From Burkholderia lata (GTDB lineage Bacteria > Pseudomonadota > Gammaproteobacteria > Burkholderiales > Burkholderiaceae), in contig NC_007510.1 in the NCBI RefSeq assembly GCF_000012945.1, forward strand, positions 1,550,001 to 1,614,000: a DNA stretch of 64,000 nucleotides. The letters are read 5' to 3'. The notes below the pieces were generated by a model. It worked only from the letters and a program-made list of their open reading frames with translations, was not told the origin of the DNA and searched no databases. A program made the translations under genes and the position numbers. Of the stretch, positions 9,665 to 19,270 are shown piece by piece; position 1 is the first letter of the stretch; the number at the start of each line of letters is the position of its first letter.

Positions 9665-10279
9665 ATGAGAAAGGAATGGGCAGCGACCGCGCTGGCGGCG
9701 TCGCTGTTGACGGGTTGCGCCGGCGTGACGAGCGGCGTGAGTGCGGTCGGGCAGCCGAACGCGTTTGCATCCGATGCGCACGGCTACGATTTCGTGCGGA
9801 CGGCCGCGCAGGCCAATGATGCCGAATACCGGCAGATCGAGACGCTCGTGCGCGACGAACTCGCACACCGCGGCTTCGATGCGAAGCCGCTCGCGGCCGC
9901 GCGCTACCGATTGTCGATCGCGTATGCGACGCAGCCGGCCACGGTCGCGGCGATCGCGGACGGCTGCGGCGCCGCGAGCAGCGCATGCGTGACGGTCGAT
10001 GGGCCGGCGCCGTTCGCGCTGCCGTTCATGGGCCGCGTGTATCGCCATGTGCTGACGCTGCGCTTCGTCGACGCGAAATCGGGCGCCGACGTCTACCGCG
10101 TATCGGCCTCGCTGCGCGATCGCGATCCCGGCACGCAGCAGGCCGCGCCGGCGCTCGTGAAGAGCGCGCTCGCGAAGGTGCCGTTCGGCGACGGCGGCGG
10201 CTGGCTCGTCAAGACGAAAAAAGACGACGCGGGCGGAATGCCGGGCGTCGTCTCGGTGAAGCCGGCCGAAGCGCGCTGA
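9665..10279 (+). CDS. DUF4136-like lipoprotein
   Basis: 204 residues. The N-terminus has a lipoprotein signal with lipobox LLTGC (Cys18) and the start at 9665 follows a GGGGAAAGCC ribosome site. The mature part (YDFVRTAAQANDAEYRQIE, then a C-terminal RFVDAKSGADVYRVSASLRD) resembles DUF4136 outer-membrane-associated lipoproteins. It lies 37 bases after the kinase and is the last gene of the operon, so a role in the same envelope-sensing pathway is inferred. No function is known from the sequence. Confidence 0.75.
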   Translation: MRKEWAATALAASLLTGCAGVTSGVSAVGQPNAFASDAHGYDFVRTAAQANDAEYRQIETLVRDELAHRGFDAKPLAAARYRLSIAYATQPATVAAIADGCGAASSACVTVDGPAPFALPFMGRVYRHVLTLRFVDAKSGADVYRVSASLRDRDPGTQQAAPALVKSALAKVPFGDGGGWLVKTKKDDAGGMPGVVSVKPAEAR

Positions 10280-10302
10280 GCGTCGGTCGGTGAGGTGAGG
10301 GC

Positions 10303-10322
10303 GGGCTCGCCGGAGCGAGCCC
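10303..10322. terminator. Hairpin between convergent lipoprotein gene and galU
   Basis: GGGCTCGC / GCGAGCCC arms (10303-10310 and 10315-10322) with a 4-base loop. The stem is perfect but without a clear T tract. It could end transcription from both sides. Confidence 0.5.
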
Positions 10323-10339
10323 TGGCGCCCTTGCCGCGT

Positions 10340-11224
10340 TCAGTCGGCCGGGCGTCCGCCGTTGCGCGTGCGCAGGTACGTGTCGAACTCCGCGCCGACT
10401 TCCGCGTGGCGCAGTGCGAATTCGACCGTCGCCTTCAGGTAGCCGAGCTTGCTGCCGCAGTCGTAGCGCGTGCCCTGGTACTTGTAAGCCAGCACTTGCT
10501 CATCGGCGAGCAGCGCCTGGATCGCGTCGGTGAGCTGCAGCTCGCCACCCGCGCCGGGCTTCAGCGCGCGCAGGTGCTCGAAGATCCGCGGCTTCAGGAT
10601 GTAGCGGCCGACCACGCCGAGGTTCGACGGCGCGACTTCCGGCGCCGGCTTCTCGACGATCGCCGACATCTTGACGATCGACTCCTCCCACTCCTTGCCA
10701 TCGACGATCCCGTACGACTTCGTCTCCGACGGCGGGATCTCTTCGACGCCGATCACCGAGCTGTGATAGTGGTCGAACACGTCGACCATCTGCTTCATCA
10801 CGGGCGGGTTGCCGTCGAGCAGGTCGTCGGCGAGGATCACCGCGAACGGGTTGTCGGCGACGAGCTTTTCCGCGCACAGCACCGCATGGCCGAGGCCGAG
10901 CGCTTCCGGCTGGCGCACGTAGAAGCAGTCGACATGGCTCGGCTTGATGCTGCGCACGAGCTCGAGCAGCTTTTCCTTGCCGCGCGCCTCGAGTTCGGCC
11001 TCGACTTCATACGACTTGTCGAAGTGATCCTCGATCGCGCGCTTGCTGCGCCCGGTGACGAAGATCATCTCGGTGATGCCGGCGGCGATCGCTTCCTCGA
11101 CTGCGTACTGGATCAGCGGCTTGTCGACGACCGGCAGCATTTCCTTCGGGCTCGCTTTCGTTGCCGGGAGGAACCGCGTGCCGAGACCGGCAACAGGGAA
11201 CACTGCCTTGGTAACTTTCAACAT
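10340..11224 (-). CDS. galU: UTP--glucose-1-phosphate uridylyltransferase
   Basis: 294 residues, typical for bacterial GalU. The nucleotidyltransferase signature [20 protein letters not shown] with the [11 protein letters not shown] segment, and later [12 protein letters not shown], identify it. It makes UDP-glucose for exopolysaccharide, LPS core and related glycans in the cytoplasm. A perfect TATAAT on its strand at 11280-11285 marks a promoter in the gap after valS, so it need not depend on valS transcription. Confidence 0.96.
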   Translation of the reverse strand: MLKVTKAVFPVAGLGTRFLPATKASPKEMLPVVDKPLIQYAVEEAIAAGITEMIFVTGRSKRAIEDHFDKSYEVEAELEARGKEKLLELVRSIKPSHVDCFYVRQPEALGLGHAVLCAEKLVADNPFAVILADDLLDGNPPVMKQMVDVFDHYHSSVIGVEEIPPSETKSYGIVDGKEWEESIVKMSAIVEKPAPEVAPSNLGVVGRYILKPRIFEHLRALKPGAGGELQLTDAIQALLADEQVLAYKYQGTRYDCGSKLGYLKATVEFALRHAEVGAEFDTYLRTRNGGRPAD

Positions 11225-11279
11225 GATCGAACCTTTATTCCTGTAATCGACTTGTCAGACGGTCTATGTTCACGTCCCC

Positions 11280-11285
11280 ATTATA
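11280..11285 (-). promoter_or_regulatory. Probable galU -10 box
   Basis: Reads TATAAT on the minus strand, about 55 bases upstream of the galU ATG. No good -35 hexamer is seen at 16-18 bases. Confidence 0.55.
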
Positions 11286-11311
11286 GTGAACGCAAACGAC
11301 CTTACCCTTTG

Positions 11312-14179
11312 TTACGCAGGCAACCGATCGAGCTGCGCGCGCAGTTTCTCGAGTGTGCTCTGGAATTCCGCGACGCGTTTCTGCTCCTGTTCGACCACGG
11401 CCGGCGGCGCTTTCGCGACGAATGCCTCGTTGCCGAGCTTCGCGTTGCACTTCGTGATCTCGTTCGTCAGGCGCGTGATCTCCTTCGACAGGCGCTCGCG
11501 TTCGGCCGCGACGTCGATCTCGACCTTCAGCACCAGCTTGTTCGGCCCGACGATCGCGATCGGCGCACCGTGCGCTTCCTTGTCGAGCGCCGCTTCGTCC
11601 GCGAGGATCTGCACTTCCGACAGGCGCGCGAGGGCCTGAACGTACGGCGCGAACGAGCGCAGGCGCTCGGCATCGCCGGCTGCAAGCAGCGGCACCTTGG
11701 TGGCCGGCGACAGGTTCATCTCGCCGCGCAGGTTGCGGCATGCGTCGACGATCGCCTTCAGGTCGGCCGCCCACTGTTCGGATGCCTCGTCGATCTTCTG
11801 CAGGTTCGCGACCGGGTACGCCTGCGTCATCAGCGACGCTTCGCCCTCGGCCTTGCCTTGCGGATAGCGGCCCGCGAGCGGCGCGACCTTCTGCCAGAGC
11901 GCTTCGGTGATGAACGGGATGATCGGGTGCGCGAGGCGCAGCACCGTCTCGAGCACGCGCAGCAGCGTGCGGCGCGTCGCGCGCTGCTGTTCCGGCGTGC
12001 CGTTCTGGATCTGCACCTTCGCGAGTTCGAGATACCAGTCGCAGTATTCGTCCCACACGAACTTGTAGATGCTGCTGGCGATGTTGTCGAAGCGGTAATC
12101 GGCGAAGCCCTTCGCGATGTCGGCCTCCGTGCGCTGCAGCAGCGACACGATCCAGCGGTCGGCCGCCGAGAAGTCGAGGTAGCCGCCCGGGCCGCAATCG
12201 CCCGCGCCGCAGACTTCCGGCTTGTCGCTGCCGCAGTCGTGACCTTCGCAGTTCATCAGCACGAAGCGCGTGGCGTTCCACAGCTTGTTGCAGAAGTTGC
12301 GATAGCCTTCGCAGCGCGCGAGGTCGAAATTCACGTTGCGGCCGAGCGTCGCCATCGACGCCATCGTGAAGCGCAGCGCGTCGGTGCCGAACGCGGCGAT
12401 GCCGTCCGGGAATTCCTTGCGCGTCTTCTTCTCGATCGTCGCGGCCTGCTTCGGGTTCATCAGGCCCGTCGTGCGCTTCGCGACCAGCGTGTCGAGGTCG
12501 ATGCCGTCGACGATGTCGATCGGGTCGAGCGTGTTGCCCTTGCTCTTCGACATCTTCTGGCCTTCCGCGTCGCGCACGAGGCCGTGCACGTAGACGGTGT
12601 GGAACGGCACCTTGCCCGTGAAGTGCGTGGTCATCATCACCATCCGGGCGACCCAGAAGAAGATGATGTCGAAGCCCGTGACGAGCACCGACGACGGCAG
12701 GAAGTGCTTCAGTTCAGGCGTTTCGTTCGGCCAGCCGAGCGACGAGAACGGCACGAGCGCCGACGAGAACCACGTGTCGAGCACGTCTTCGTCGCGCTTC
12801 AGCGCACCCGTGTAACCCTTCGCGGCAGCCTGCGTGCGCGCTTCTTCCTCGTTGCGCGCGACGAACACCTCGCCGTTCTCGCCGTACCACGCGGGAATCT
12901 GGTGGCCCCACCACAGCTGGCGCGAGATGCACCAGTCCTGGATGTTCTCGAGCCACTGGTAATAGGTGGTCGTCCAGTTTTCCGGGACGAACTTGACCTG
13001 GCCGCTGCGCACGACGTCGAGGGACGTTTCCGTGATCGACTTGCCCGGATTGAACGTGCCTTCCGGCGCCGGCTTCGTCATCGCGACGAACCACTGGTCG
13101 GTCAGCATCGGCTCGATCACGACGCCCGTACGGTCGCCGCGCGGCACCATCAGCTTGTGCGGCTTCACCGAGTCGAGGAAGCCCGCTGCGTCGAGGTCGG
13201 CGACGATCGCCTTGCGCGCGTCGAAGCGGTCGAGGCCGCGATACTGCTCGGGGCCGTTGTCATTGATCTTCGCGTCGAGCGTCAGGATCTCGATCGGCGC
13301 GATCTTGTGGCGCTGGCCGACCTGGTAGTCGTTGAAGTCGTGCGCGGGCGTGACCTTCACGACGCCCGTGCCGAACTCGCGATCGACGTAGTCGTCGGCG
13401 ATCACCGGGATCTCGCGGCCCGTCAGCGGCAGCGTGACGAGCTTGCCGATCAGGTGCGCGTAGCGCTCGTCTTCCGGGTGGACCATCAGCGCGACGTCGC
13501 CGAGCATCGTTTCCGGGCGCGTCGTGGCAACGGTCAGCGAGCCCGAGCCGTCGACGAGCGGGTAGCGGATGTGCCACAGGTGGCCGTTTTCCTCTTCGCT
13601 CACGACTTCGAGGTCCGACACGGCGGTCAGCAGCACCGGATCCCAGTTGACGAGGCGCTTGCCGCGGTAGATCAGGCCCTGTTCATAGAGCGTGACGAAC
13701 ACGTCGCGCACGGCGGCCGACATCTTGTCGTCCATCGTGAAGTATTCGCGCGACCAGTCGGGCGATGCGCCGAGGCGGCGCACCTGGCCGGTGATCGTCG
13801 AACCCGATTTTTCCTTCCATTCCCACACGCGCTCGACGAACTTCTCGCGGCCGAGGTCGTGGCGCGACACGCCCTGCGCGTCGAGCTGGCGCTCGACGAC
13901 GATCTGGGTCGCGATCCCCGCGTGGTCGGTGCCGGGCACCCACAGCGTGTTCTCGCCGAGCATCCGGTGGTAGCGGGTGAGGCCGTCCATGATCGTCTGG
14001 TTGAACGCGTGGCCCATGTGCAGCGTGCCCGTGACGTTCGGCGGCGGCAACTGGATCGAGAAATCGGGGCGGGCCGGATCGAAGGCCGGGGCCGCATAGC
14101 CGCGCTTTTCCCACTCCGGCCCCCATTGGGACTCGATGGTGTGGGGCTCGAAACTCTTCGCAAGCGTGTTGTCGCTCAT
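11312..14179 (-). CDS. valS: Valyl-tRNA synthetase
   Basis: 955 residues from the ATG at 14179 ([13 protein letters not shown]). A TTG further upstream (14227) would add 16 residues with no conservation. Class I signatures are present: [15 protein letters not shown] (HIGH-type motif), [10 protein letters not shown] and KMSKSKGN. The editing and anticodon domains and the C-terminal Val-RS coiled-coil arm ([12 protein letters not shown]) are all present. It charges tRNA-Val; a tRNA-Val(GAC) gene lies at 47046 in this window. It is divergent from uvrD. Confidence 0.97.
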   Translation of the reverse strand: MSDNTLAKSFEPHTIESQWGPEWEKRGYAAPAFDPARPDFSIQLPPPNVTGTLHMGHAFNQTIMDGLTRYHRMLGENTLWVPGTDHAGIATQIVVERQLDAQGVSRHDLGREKFVERVWEWKEKSGSTITGQVRRLGASPDWSREYFTMDDKMSAAVRDVFVTLYEQGLIYRGKRLVNWDPVLLTAVSDLEVVSEEENGHLWHIRYPLVDGSGSLTVATTRPETMLGDVALMVHPEDERYAHLIGKLVTLPLTGREIPVIADDYVDREFGTGVVKVTPAHDFNDYQVGQRHKIAPIEILTLDAKINDNGPEQYRGLDRFDARKAIVADLDAAGFLDSVKPHKLMVPRGDRTGVVIEPMLTDQWFVAMTKPAPEGTFNPGKSITETSLDVVRSGQVKFVPENWTTTYYQWLENIQDWCISRQLWWGHQIPAWYGENGEVFVARNEEEARTQAAAKGYTGALKRDEDVLDTWFSSALVPFSSLGWPNETPELKHFLPSSVLVTGFDIIFFWVARMVMMTTHFTGKVPFHTVYVHGLVRDAEGQKMSKSKGNTLDPIDIVDGIDLDTLVAKRTTGLMNPKQAATIEKKTRKEFPDGIAAFGTDALRFTMASMATLGRNVNFDLARCEGYRNFCNKLWNATRFVLMNCEGHDCGSDKPEVCGAGDCGPGGYLDFSAADRWIVSLLQRTEADIAKGFADYRFDNIASSIYKFVWDEYCDWYLELAKVQIQNGTPEQQRATRRTLLRVLETVLRLAHPIIPFITEALWQKVAPLAGRYPQGKAEGEASLMTQAYPVANLQKIDEASEQWAADLKAIVDACRNLRGEMNLSPATKVPLLAAGDAERLRSFAPYVQALARLSEVQILADEAALDKEAHGAPIAIVGPNKLVLKVEIDVAAERERLSKEITRLTNEITKCNAKLGNEAFVAKAPPAVVEQEQKRVAEFQSTLEKLRAQLDRLPA

Positions 14180-14324
14180 GTTGGAAATCTGCCGAAAAAT
14201 GCGTGAATTGGATGCCGAATCTGACAATTATAAATGGATGCACATCGAGCAGCCATCGCCTTGCCGGCGCGGGTCTCTCGGGACGCGGCCGCCGCGCGCT
14301 TGCGACGTGCTGTCGAACGGATCG

Positions 14325-14353
14325 GGAACAGCATCGCGCGGCCGACTTATAAT
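14325..14353 (+). promoter_or_regulatory. Probable uvrD promoter
   Basis: A perfect -10 TATAAT at 14348-14353 lies 40 bases before the uvrD start. The hexamer 17 bases upstream (GGAACA, 14325-14330) is only a partial -35 match. Confidence 0.6.
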
Positions 14354-14392
14354 GTCGGGTCCGCATTTTTCTCGCCCGTTCGCTGCCGCTCC

Positions 14393-16756
14393 ATGCCCGA
14401 CCTGCTCGCCAATCTGAACCCCGAACAACTCGCCGCCGTCACGTTGCCGAACGAACCGGCGCTGATCCTTGCAGGGGCGGGCAGCGGCAAGACCCGCGTG
14501 CTGATCACCCGCATCGCGTGGCTGATCAAGCAGGGCTACGCATCGCCGCCCACCGTGCTCGCCGTGACCTTCACGAACAAGGCCGCGCGCGAGATGATGG
14601 CGCGCCTGTCGGCGATGATGCCGATCGACACGCGCGGGATGTGGATCGGCACGTTCCACGGCCTGTGCAACCGGATGCTGCGCACGCACTGGCGTGACGC
14701 CGGCCTGCCGCAGACCTTCCAGATCCTCGATACGGCCGACCAGCTGTCCGCGATCAAGCGGCTGATGAAGGCGGCGAACGTCGATGATGAAAAGTACCCG
14801 CCGAAGAACGTGCAGTACTTCATCAACAATGCGAAGGAGCAAGGGCTGCGTCCCGACAAGGTCGACGCATCCGACAACTTCAACCGCAAGTTCGTCGAGC
14901 TGTACCAGGCATACGACCAGCAGTGCCAGCGCGAGGGCGTCGTCGATTTCCCCGAACTGCTGCTGCGCTGCTACGAACTGCTCGCGTACAACGCGCCGCT
15001 GCGCGCGCACTACCAGGCGCGCTTCCGGCACATCCTCGTCGACGAGTTCCAGGACACCAACAAGCTGCAGTATGCGTGGCTCAAGATGCTCGCGGGCGGC
15101 GAGAACGCGATCTTTGCGGTCGGCGACGACGACCAGTCGATCTACGCGTTCCGCGGCGCGAACGTCGGCAACATGCGCGACTTCGAAGACGAATTCCGCG
15201 TGCGCAACCTGATCAAGCTCGAGCAGAACTACCGGTCGCACGGCAACATTCTCGACGCGGCGAACCAGCTGATCTCGAACAACGCGCACCGTCTCGGCAA
15301 GAACCTGCGTACCGACGCCGGCCACGGCGAGCCCGTGCGCGTGTACGAGGCGAGCACCGATTCGCAGGAAGCCGGCTGGATCGTCGAGGAGATCCGCTCG
15401 CTGATCAACACCGGGATGGCGCGTAGCGAAGTGGCCGTCCTGTACCGCAGCAACGCGCAGTCGCGCTCGATCGAGCACACGCTGATGTCGTCCGGCATCC
15501 CGTACCGCGTGTACGGCGGCCTGCGCTTCTTCGAGCGCCAGGAAGTGAAGCACGCGCTCGCGTACCTGCGCCTGATCGACAACCCGAACGACGACACCGC
15601 GTTCGTGCGCGTCGTGAACTTCCCGACCCGCGGCATCGGCGCGCGCTCGATCGAGCAGCTGGCCGACGCCGCGCGCCTGTACGGCTGCTCGATGGCCGCC
15701 GCGATTCCGTACGTGACGGGCAAGGCCGGCACGAGCCTCGGCGGGTTCGCGAACCTGGTCGCGAAGATGCGCGCCGATACGCAGCACATGAACTTGCCCG
15801 ACACCGTCGAGCACATCGTGCGCGCCAGCGGTCTCGCCGATTTCTACCAGGGCGAGCGCGAAGGCCAGGACCGTCTCGAGAACTTGCAGGAACTGGTCAA
15901 CGCGGCCACCGCGTTCATCGCCGAGGAAGGCTACGGGCTCGACACGCCGGCCCGTTCGATCCCGCTGCGCGCAGGCGCAATTGCGGCGCCCGAGCTCGGC
16001 ACCGCGACGGACGATCCGGCGGTCGACGTGCTCGATCCGGTGTCGCCTGCCGACCCGGCACAGAACCCCGACACGATGACGCCGCTCGCCGGCTTCCTGT
16101 CGCATGCGTCGCTGGAGGCCGGCGACAACCAGGCGCAGGCCGGGCAGGACGCCGTGCAACTGATGACGGTGCACGCGGCGAAGGGGCTCGAATTCTCGGC
16201 CGTGTTCATCACGGGCCTCGAGGAAGGGCTGTTCCCGCATGAGAACAGCGTGCTCGAATCGGACGGCCTCGAGGAAGAGCGCCGGCTGATGTACGTCGCG
16301 ATCACGCGCGCGAAGGAGCGGCTCTACCTGTCGTTCGCGCAGAGCCGGATGCTGCACGGCCAGACGCGCTACAACGTGCGCTCGCGTTTCTTCGACGAAC
16401 TGCCCGAACACGTGCTCAAGTGGCTGACGCCGAAGGTCGAGGCCGGTTCGCGCTGGGGCGGTCGGTCGGACAACGCCGGGTACGGGCGCGACTGGTTCGC
16501 GCGGCCGGGTGGCGGCAGTCGCGAGCAGATCGTCGATCCGGCCGTATCCGCGCCGTTGCCCGCGTTCGCGAACAAGCAGCGCGCGGCCGATGCCGGTTTC
16601 CGGGTCGGCCAGCAGGTGTTCCACACCAAGTTCGGCGAAGGCACGGTCACCGCGCTCGAGGGCAACGGCACCGATGCGAAGGCGCAGGTGAAATTCAAGC
16701 GGCACGGCGAGAAGTGGCTCGCGCTGGCGGTCGCGAAACTGCAGGCGGTGGAATGA
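14393..16756 (+). CDS. uvrD: UvrD/PcrA-type DNA helicase II
   Basis: 787 residues, superfamily 1 3'-5' helicase for excision and mismatch repair. Visible motifs: Walker A GAGSGKT (28-34), VTFTNKAAREM (Ia), ILVDEFQDTNK (II), GDDDQSIYAFRGA (III), LEQNYRS (IV), MTVHAAKGLEF (V) and VAITRAKERL (VI). The C-terminus carries the PcrA-type QVFHTKFGEGTVTALEG Tudor-like element. Start at 14393 gives the usual N-terminus; an in-frame ATG at 14234 only adds 53 low-complexity residues. It overlaps mtnN at its stop codon. Confidence 0.96.
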   Translation: MPDLLANLNPEQLAAVTLPNEPALILAGAGSGKTRVLITRIAWLIKQGYASPPTVLAVTFTNKAAREMMARLSAMMPIDTRGMWIGTFHGLCNRMLRTHWRDAGLPQTFQILDTADQLSAIKRLMKAANVDDEKYPPKNVQYFINNAKEQGLRPDKVDASDNFNRKFVELYQAYDQQCQREGVVDFPELLLRCYELLAYNAPLRAHYQARFRHILVDEFQDTNKLQYAWLKMLAGGENAIFAVGDDDQSIYAFRGANVGNMRDFEDEFRVRNLIKLEQNYRSHGNILDAANQLISNNAHRLGKNLRTDAGHGEPVRVYEASTDSQEAGWIVEEIRSLINTGMARSEVAVLYRSNAQSRSIEHTLMSSGIPYRVYGGLRFFERQEVKHALAYLRLIDNPNDDTAFVRVVNFPTRGIGARSIEQLADAARLYGCSMAAAIPYVTGKAGTSLGGFANLVAKMRADTQHMNLPDTVEHIVRASGLADFYQGEREGQDRLENLQELVNAATAFIAEEGYGLDTPARSIPLRAGAIAAPELGTATDDPAVDVLDPVSPADPAQNPDTMTPLAGFLSHASLEAGDNQAQAGQDAVQLMTVHAAKGLEFSAVFITGLEEGLFPHENSVLESDGLEEERRLMYVAITRAKERLYLSFAQSRMLHGQTRYNVRSRFFDELPEHVLKWLTPKVEAGSRWGGRSDNAGYGRDWFARPGGGSREQIVDPAVSAPLPAFANKQRAADAGFRVGQQVFHTKFGEGTVTALEGNGTDAKAQVKFKRHGEKWLALAVAKLQAVE

Positions 16757-17550
16757 TGAGCATCGACATGATGGGTACGGTTTCGACGCGTCCGCTCGGC
16801 ATTCTGGCTGCGCTGCCCGAGGAACTCGGCGACCTGATCGCCACGATGCGCGCCGACGGCGCGATGAAGACGATCACGTTTGGCCGCCGCGATTATCACG
16901 TCGGCACCGTGCACGGTGCAGCCTGTGTCGTGACGCTCGCCCGGGTCGGCAAGGTCGCGGCCGCCGCGACGGTCAGCGCGCTGATCCACGTGTTCGGCGT
17001 GGCGGGCGTCGTGTTCACCGGCGTCGCGGGCGGCGTGTCGCGCTCGGTGCACGTCGGCGATGTCGTCGTGGCCGATACGCTGCTGCAGCACGACCTCGAT
17101 GCGTCGCCGCTCTTTCCGCGCTACGAGGTGCCGCTGCTCGGCATCACGCGCTTCGCGACCGACGCGGCGCTGACGGCCCGCTTGCGGGCCGCGTGTACGG
17201 AATTCGTCGCGGAAGAGGGTGCGCAGTTCGCCGAGCGCTTCGGCCTGGCCGGCGCAACGCTGCATGCGGGGCTCATCATCAGCGGCGACCGCTTCGTGTC
17301 GAGCGAACGCGAGGTCGTCGCGCTGCGTGATGCGCTGCCGGATGCGCTCGCGGTCGAGATGGAAGGGGCCGCGATCGCGCAGGTGTGCGCCGAGCACGAC
17401 GTGCCGTTCGCGCTCGTGCGCACGATTTCCGATACGGCCGACGATCACGCGACGCAGTCGTTCTCGCACTTCCTGTCGGCGATCGCGAGCAGCTATTCGT
17501 CCGGCATCCTCAAGCGTTTCCTGGCGCTGCATGCAACGACGGCGGCCTGA
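16756..17550 (+). CDS. mtnN: MTA/SAH nucleosidase-type phosphorylase-superfamily enzyme
   Basis: 264 residues. N-terminal ILAALPEEL contains the catalytic Glu region, GVVFTGVAGGVS is the ribose/base pocket, VEMEGAAIAQV holds the substrate-binding Met-Glu and RTISDTADDH holds the catalytic Asp. These fit 5'-methylthioadenosine/S-adenosylhomocysteine nucleosidase, which recycles MTA and SAH and feeds the activated methyl cycle. The start overlaps the uvrD stop (ATGATG at 16753-16758, either ATG possible), implying translational coupling. Confidence 0.85.
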   Translation: MSIDMMGTVSTRPLGILAALPEELGDLIATMRADGAMKTITFGRRDYHVGTVHGAACVVTLARVGKVAAAATVSALIHVFGVAGVVFTGVAGGVSRSVHVGDVVVADTLLQHDLDASPLFPRYEVPLLGITRFATDAALTARLRAACTEFVAEEGAQFAERFGLAGATLHAGLIISGDRFVSSEREVVALRDALPDALAVEMEGAAIAQVCAEHDVPFALVRTISDTADDHATQSFSHFLSAIASSYSSGILKRFLALHATTAA

Positions 17551-17565
17551 AGCCGCCGCCGTTTT
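17541..17565 (+). terminator. Hairpin at the mtnN stop codon
   Basis: GGCGGC / GCCGCC arms around the stop codon followed by GCCGTTTTCTT. It is a modest rho-independent terminator for uvrD-mtnN. Confidence 0.5.
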
Positions 17566-17592
17566 CTTCATTCCTTCATTCAAGCCATTCGA

Positions 17593-17620
17593 CCGGCCGC
17601 GGCGCGCACGCCGCGGCCGG
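17593..17620. terminator. 12-bp perfect stem between convergent mtnN and fsr
   Basis: Arms 17593-17604 and 17609-17620 (CCGGCCGCGGCG and its complement) with loop CGCA. There is no T tract, but the stem is very strong and sits four bases before the converging fsr stop. Confidence 0.55.
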
Positions 17621-17624
17621 CTCG

Positions 17625-18863
17625 TCACGCCTTCTTGCGCCGGCTGCTTTCGAGGTTCGGCAGGAACACCGTCAGCACGCCGATCAGCGGCAGGAACGAG
17701 CACACCTTGTAGACGAACGTGATGCTCGTCGCGTCGGCGAGCTGGCCGAGCACGGCCGCGCCGACTCCGCCGAGGCCGAACGCGAAGCCGAAGAACAGGC
17801 CCGCGACCATCCCGACCTTGCCGGGCATCAGTTCCGTCGCGTAGACCAGGATCGCGGCGAATGCCGACGCGAGCACGATGCCGATGATCACCGTCAGCAC
17901 GCTGGTCCAGAACAGGTTAGCGTACGGCAGCAGCAGCGTGAACGGTGCGACGCCGAGGATCGATACCCAGATCACGTACTTGCGGCCGATCCGGTCGCCC
18001 ACCGGGCCGCCGATCAGCGTGCCGGCCGCCACGGCCGCGAGGAACACGAACAGGTGGATCTGCGCGGCCTGCACCGACAGGTGGAACTTGTCGATCAGGT
18101 AGAACGTGAAATAGCTGTTGATGCTCGCGAGGTAGAAGTACTTCGAGAACACGAGCAGCACCAGCACGCCGATCGCGCCCATCACGCGGCCGCGCGACAG
18201 CGTCGGGTGGCCGGCCGCCGCGGCCTTCTTCTTCATCGACGGATGCTTCTTGTACCAGTGGCCGATCTGCGTGAGCACGATCATCGCGACGAGCGCGGCC
18301 GCCGAGAACCACGCGATGCTGTGCTGGCCGTGCGGAATGATCACGAGTGCGGCAAGCAGCGGCCCGAGTGCTGAACCCGCATTGCCGCCAACCTGGAACA
18401 CCGACTGCGCGAGCCCGTGCTGGCCGCCCGACGCCATCCGCGCGACGCGCGACGATTCGGGATGGAACACCGACGAGCCGCAGCCGACGAGCGCGGCGGC
18501 CACCAGCAGCATCGGGAAACTCGTCGCGACCGACATCAGCAGCAGCCCCGCGAGCGTGAAGCCCATGCCGACCGGCAGCGAATACGGTTTCGGACGCTTG
18601 TCGGTATAGAGGCCGATGAGCGGCTGCAGCAGCGATGCGGTGATCTGGTAGGTGAGCGTGATCAGGCCGATCTGCGCGAACGACAGCGCGAACTGGCTCT
18701 TGAGCATCGGATAGATCGCGAGGATCAACGACTGGATCATGTCGTTGAGCATGTGCGAGAAGCTGATCGCGCCGAGCACCGGGTACACGGTGCGGGCGAC
18801 GGGGGGCGCGGACGGCTGGGTGGCGGCTGCGCCGGCGGAGCCGGTGTCGAGGCTGGTTTCCAT
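17625..18863 (-). CDS. fsr: MFS exporter, Fsr (fosmidomycin resistance)-like
   Basis: 412 residues from ATG 18863, matching the roughly 400-residue Fsr family; the reading frame remains open far upstream but without conserved sequence. Twelve hydrophobic segments are visible. The N-terminal SFSHMLNDMIQSLILAIYP and GCGSSVFHPESSRVARMAS are typical of Fsr-like major facilitator proteins. It should be a proton-driven inner-membrane exporter of small drugs. An inverted repeat upstream (18962-18998) may bind a regulator. The natural substrate is not known. Confidence 0.82.
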   Translation of the reverse strand: METSLDTGSAGAAATQPSAPPVARTVYPVLGAISFSHMLNDMIQSLILAIYPMLKSQFALSFAQIGLITLTYQITASLLQPLIGLYTDKRPKPYSLPVGMGFTLAGLLLMSVATSFPMLLVAAALVGCGSSVFHPESSRVARMASGGQHGLAQSVFQVGGNAGSALGPLLAALVIIPHGQHSIAWFSAAALVAMIVLTQIGHWYKKHPSMKKKAAAAGHPTLSRGRVMGAIGVLVLLVFSKYFYLASINSYFTFYLIDKFHLSVQAAQIHLFVFLAAVAAGTLIGGPVGDRIGRKYVIWVSILGVAPFTLLLPYANLFWTSVLTVIIGIVLASAFAAILVYATELMPGKVGMVAGLFFGFAFGLGGVGAAVLGQLADATSITFVYKVCSFLPLIGVLTVFLPNLESSRRKKA

Positions 18864-19270
18864 GTGAGAGCTGAACGAGTTGAGGTGGCGGGCGCGCGCT
18901 GCTGGGGAGTGGCGCGTCTTGAATCGTTGCTGCGTCAAAGAAGTGTAATGTGGCGTATCGAGAATGTCCGGACAAGTTTTATCGTGAATCGGACATTCAT
19001 CTGACGGATCGTCCGGTGCCCGTTTTTTTGACCGGGTATAACGCTGGCGGCGCGCCTGCCCGTCCGCGGGCGCGCGACCGGGGCCGGTGCGTGGTTTCCC
19101 GGACTCAAGAAACGGCGGTGGCGGCCGTAGAACGACCCAATGACAACAGGCGCGCCGCGCCCGGCATCGGCTATCCGCCGGTGCGGGCGCAGGACGCGCG
19201 GCATGGCCAGCCATCGCGGGACCGCCGGGACCGACCTTTCCGGCCACGTGATCAATACGGGGATAGTTCG
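18864..19270. other. 407-bp divergent intergenic region fsr / chemoreceptor
   Basis: No gene is visible. It contains GTCCG/CGGAC-type motifs clustered at 18962-19015, including a 9-bp inverted repeat, the palindrome GTCCGGAC (18966-18973) and CGGA-TCG-TCCG (19005-19015). The rest is GC-rich and featureless. Confidence 0.5.
18962..18998. repeat. 9-bp inverted repeat, operator candidate
   Basis: GAATGTCCG at 18962-18970 and its exact complement CGGACATTC at 18990-18998, with a 19-base spacer. It lies about 100 bases upstream of the fsr start and about 270 upstream of the chemoreceptor start. Confidence 0.5.

Noticed and set aside
10295..14206. A 1303-codon open frame on the plus strand
   Set aside because: It runs antisense across galU and valS and is Arg/Asp/Leu-rich without domains. 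Long antisense frames are expected at this GC content.
14228..16705. An 825-codon open frame antisense to uvrD
   Set aside because: Same GC artefact; uvrD has every helicase motif on the other strand.
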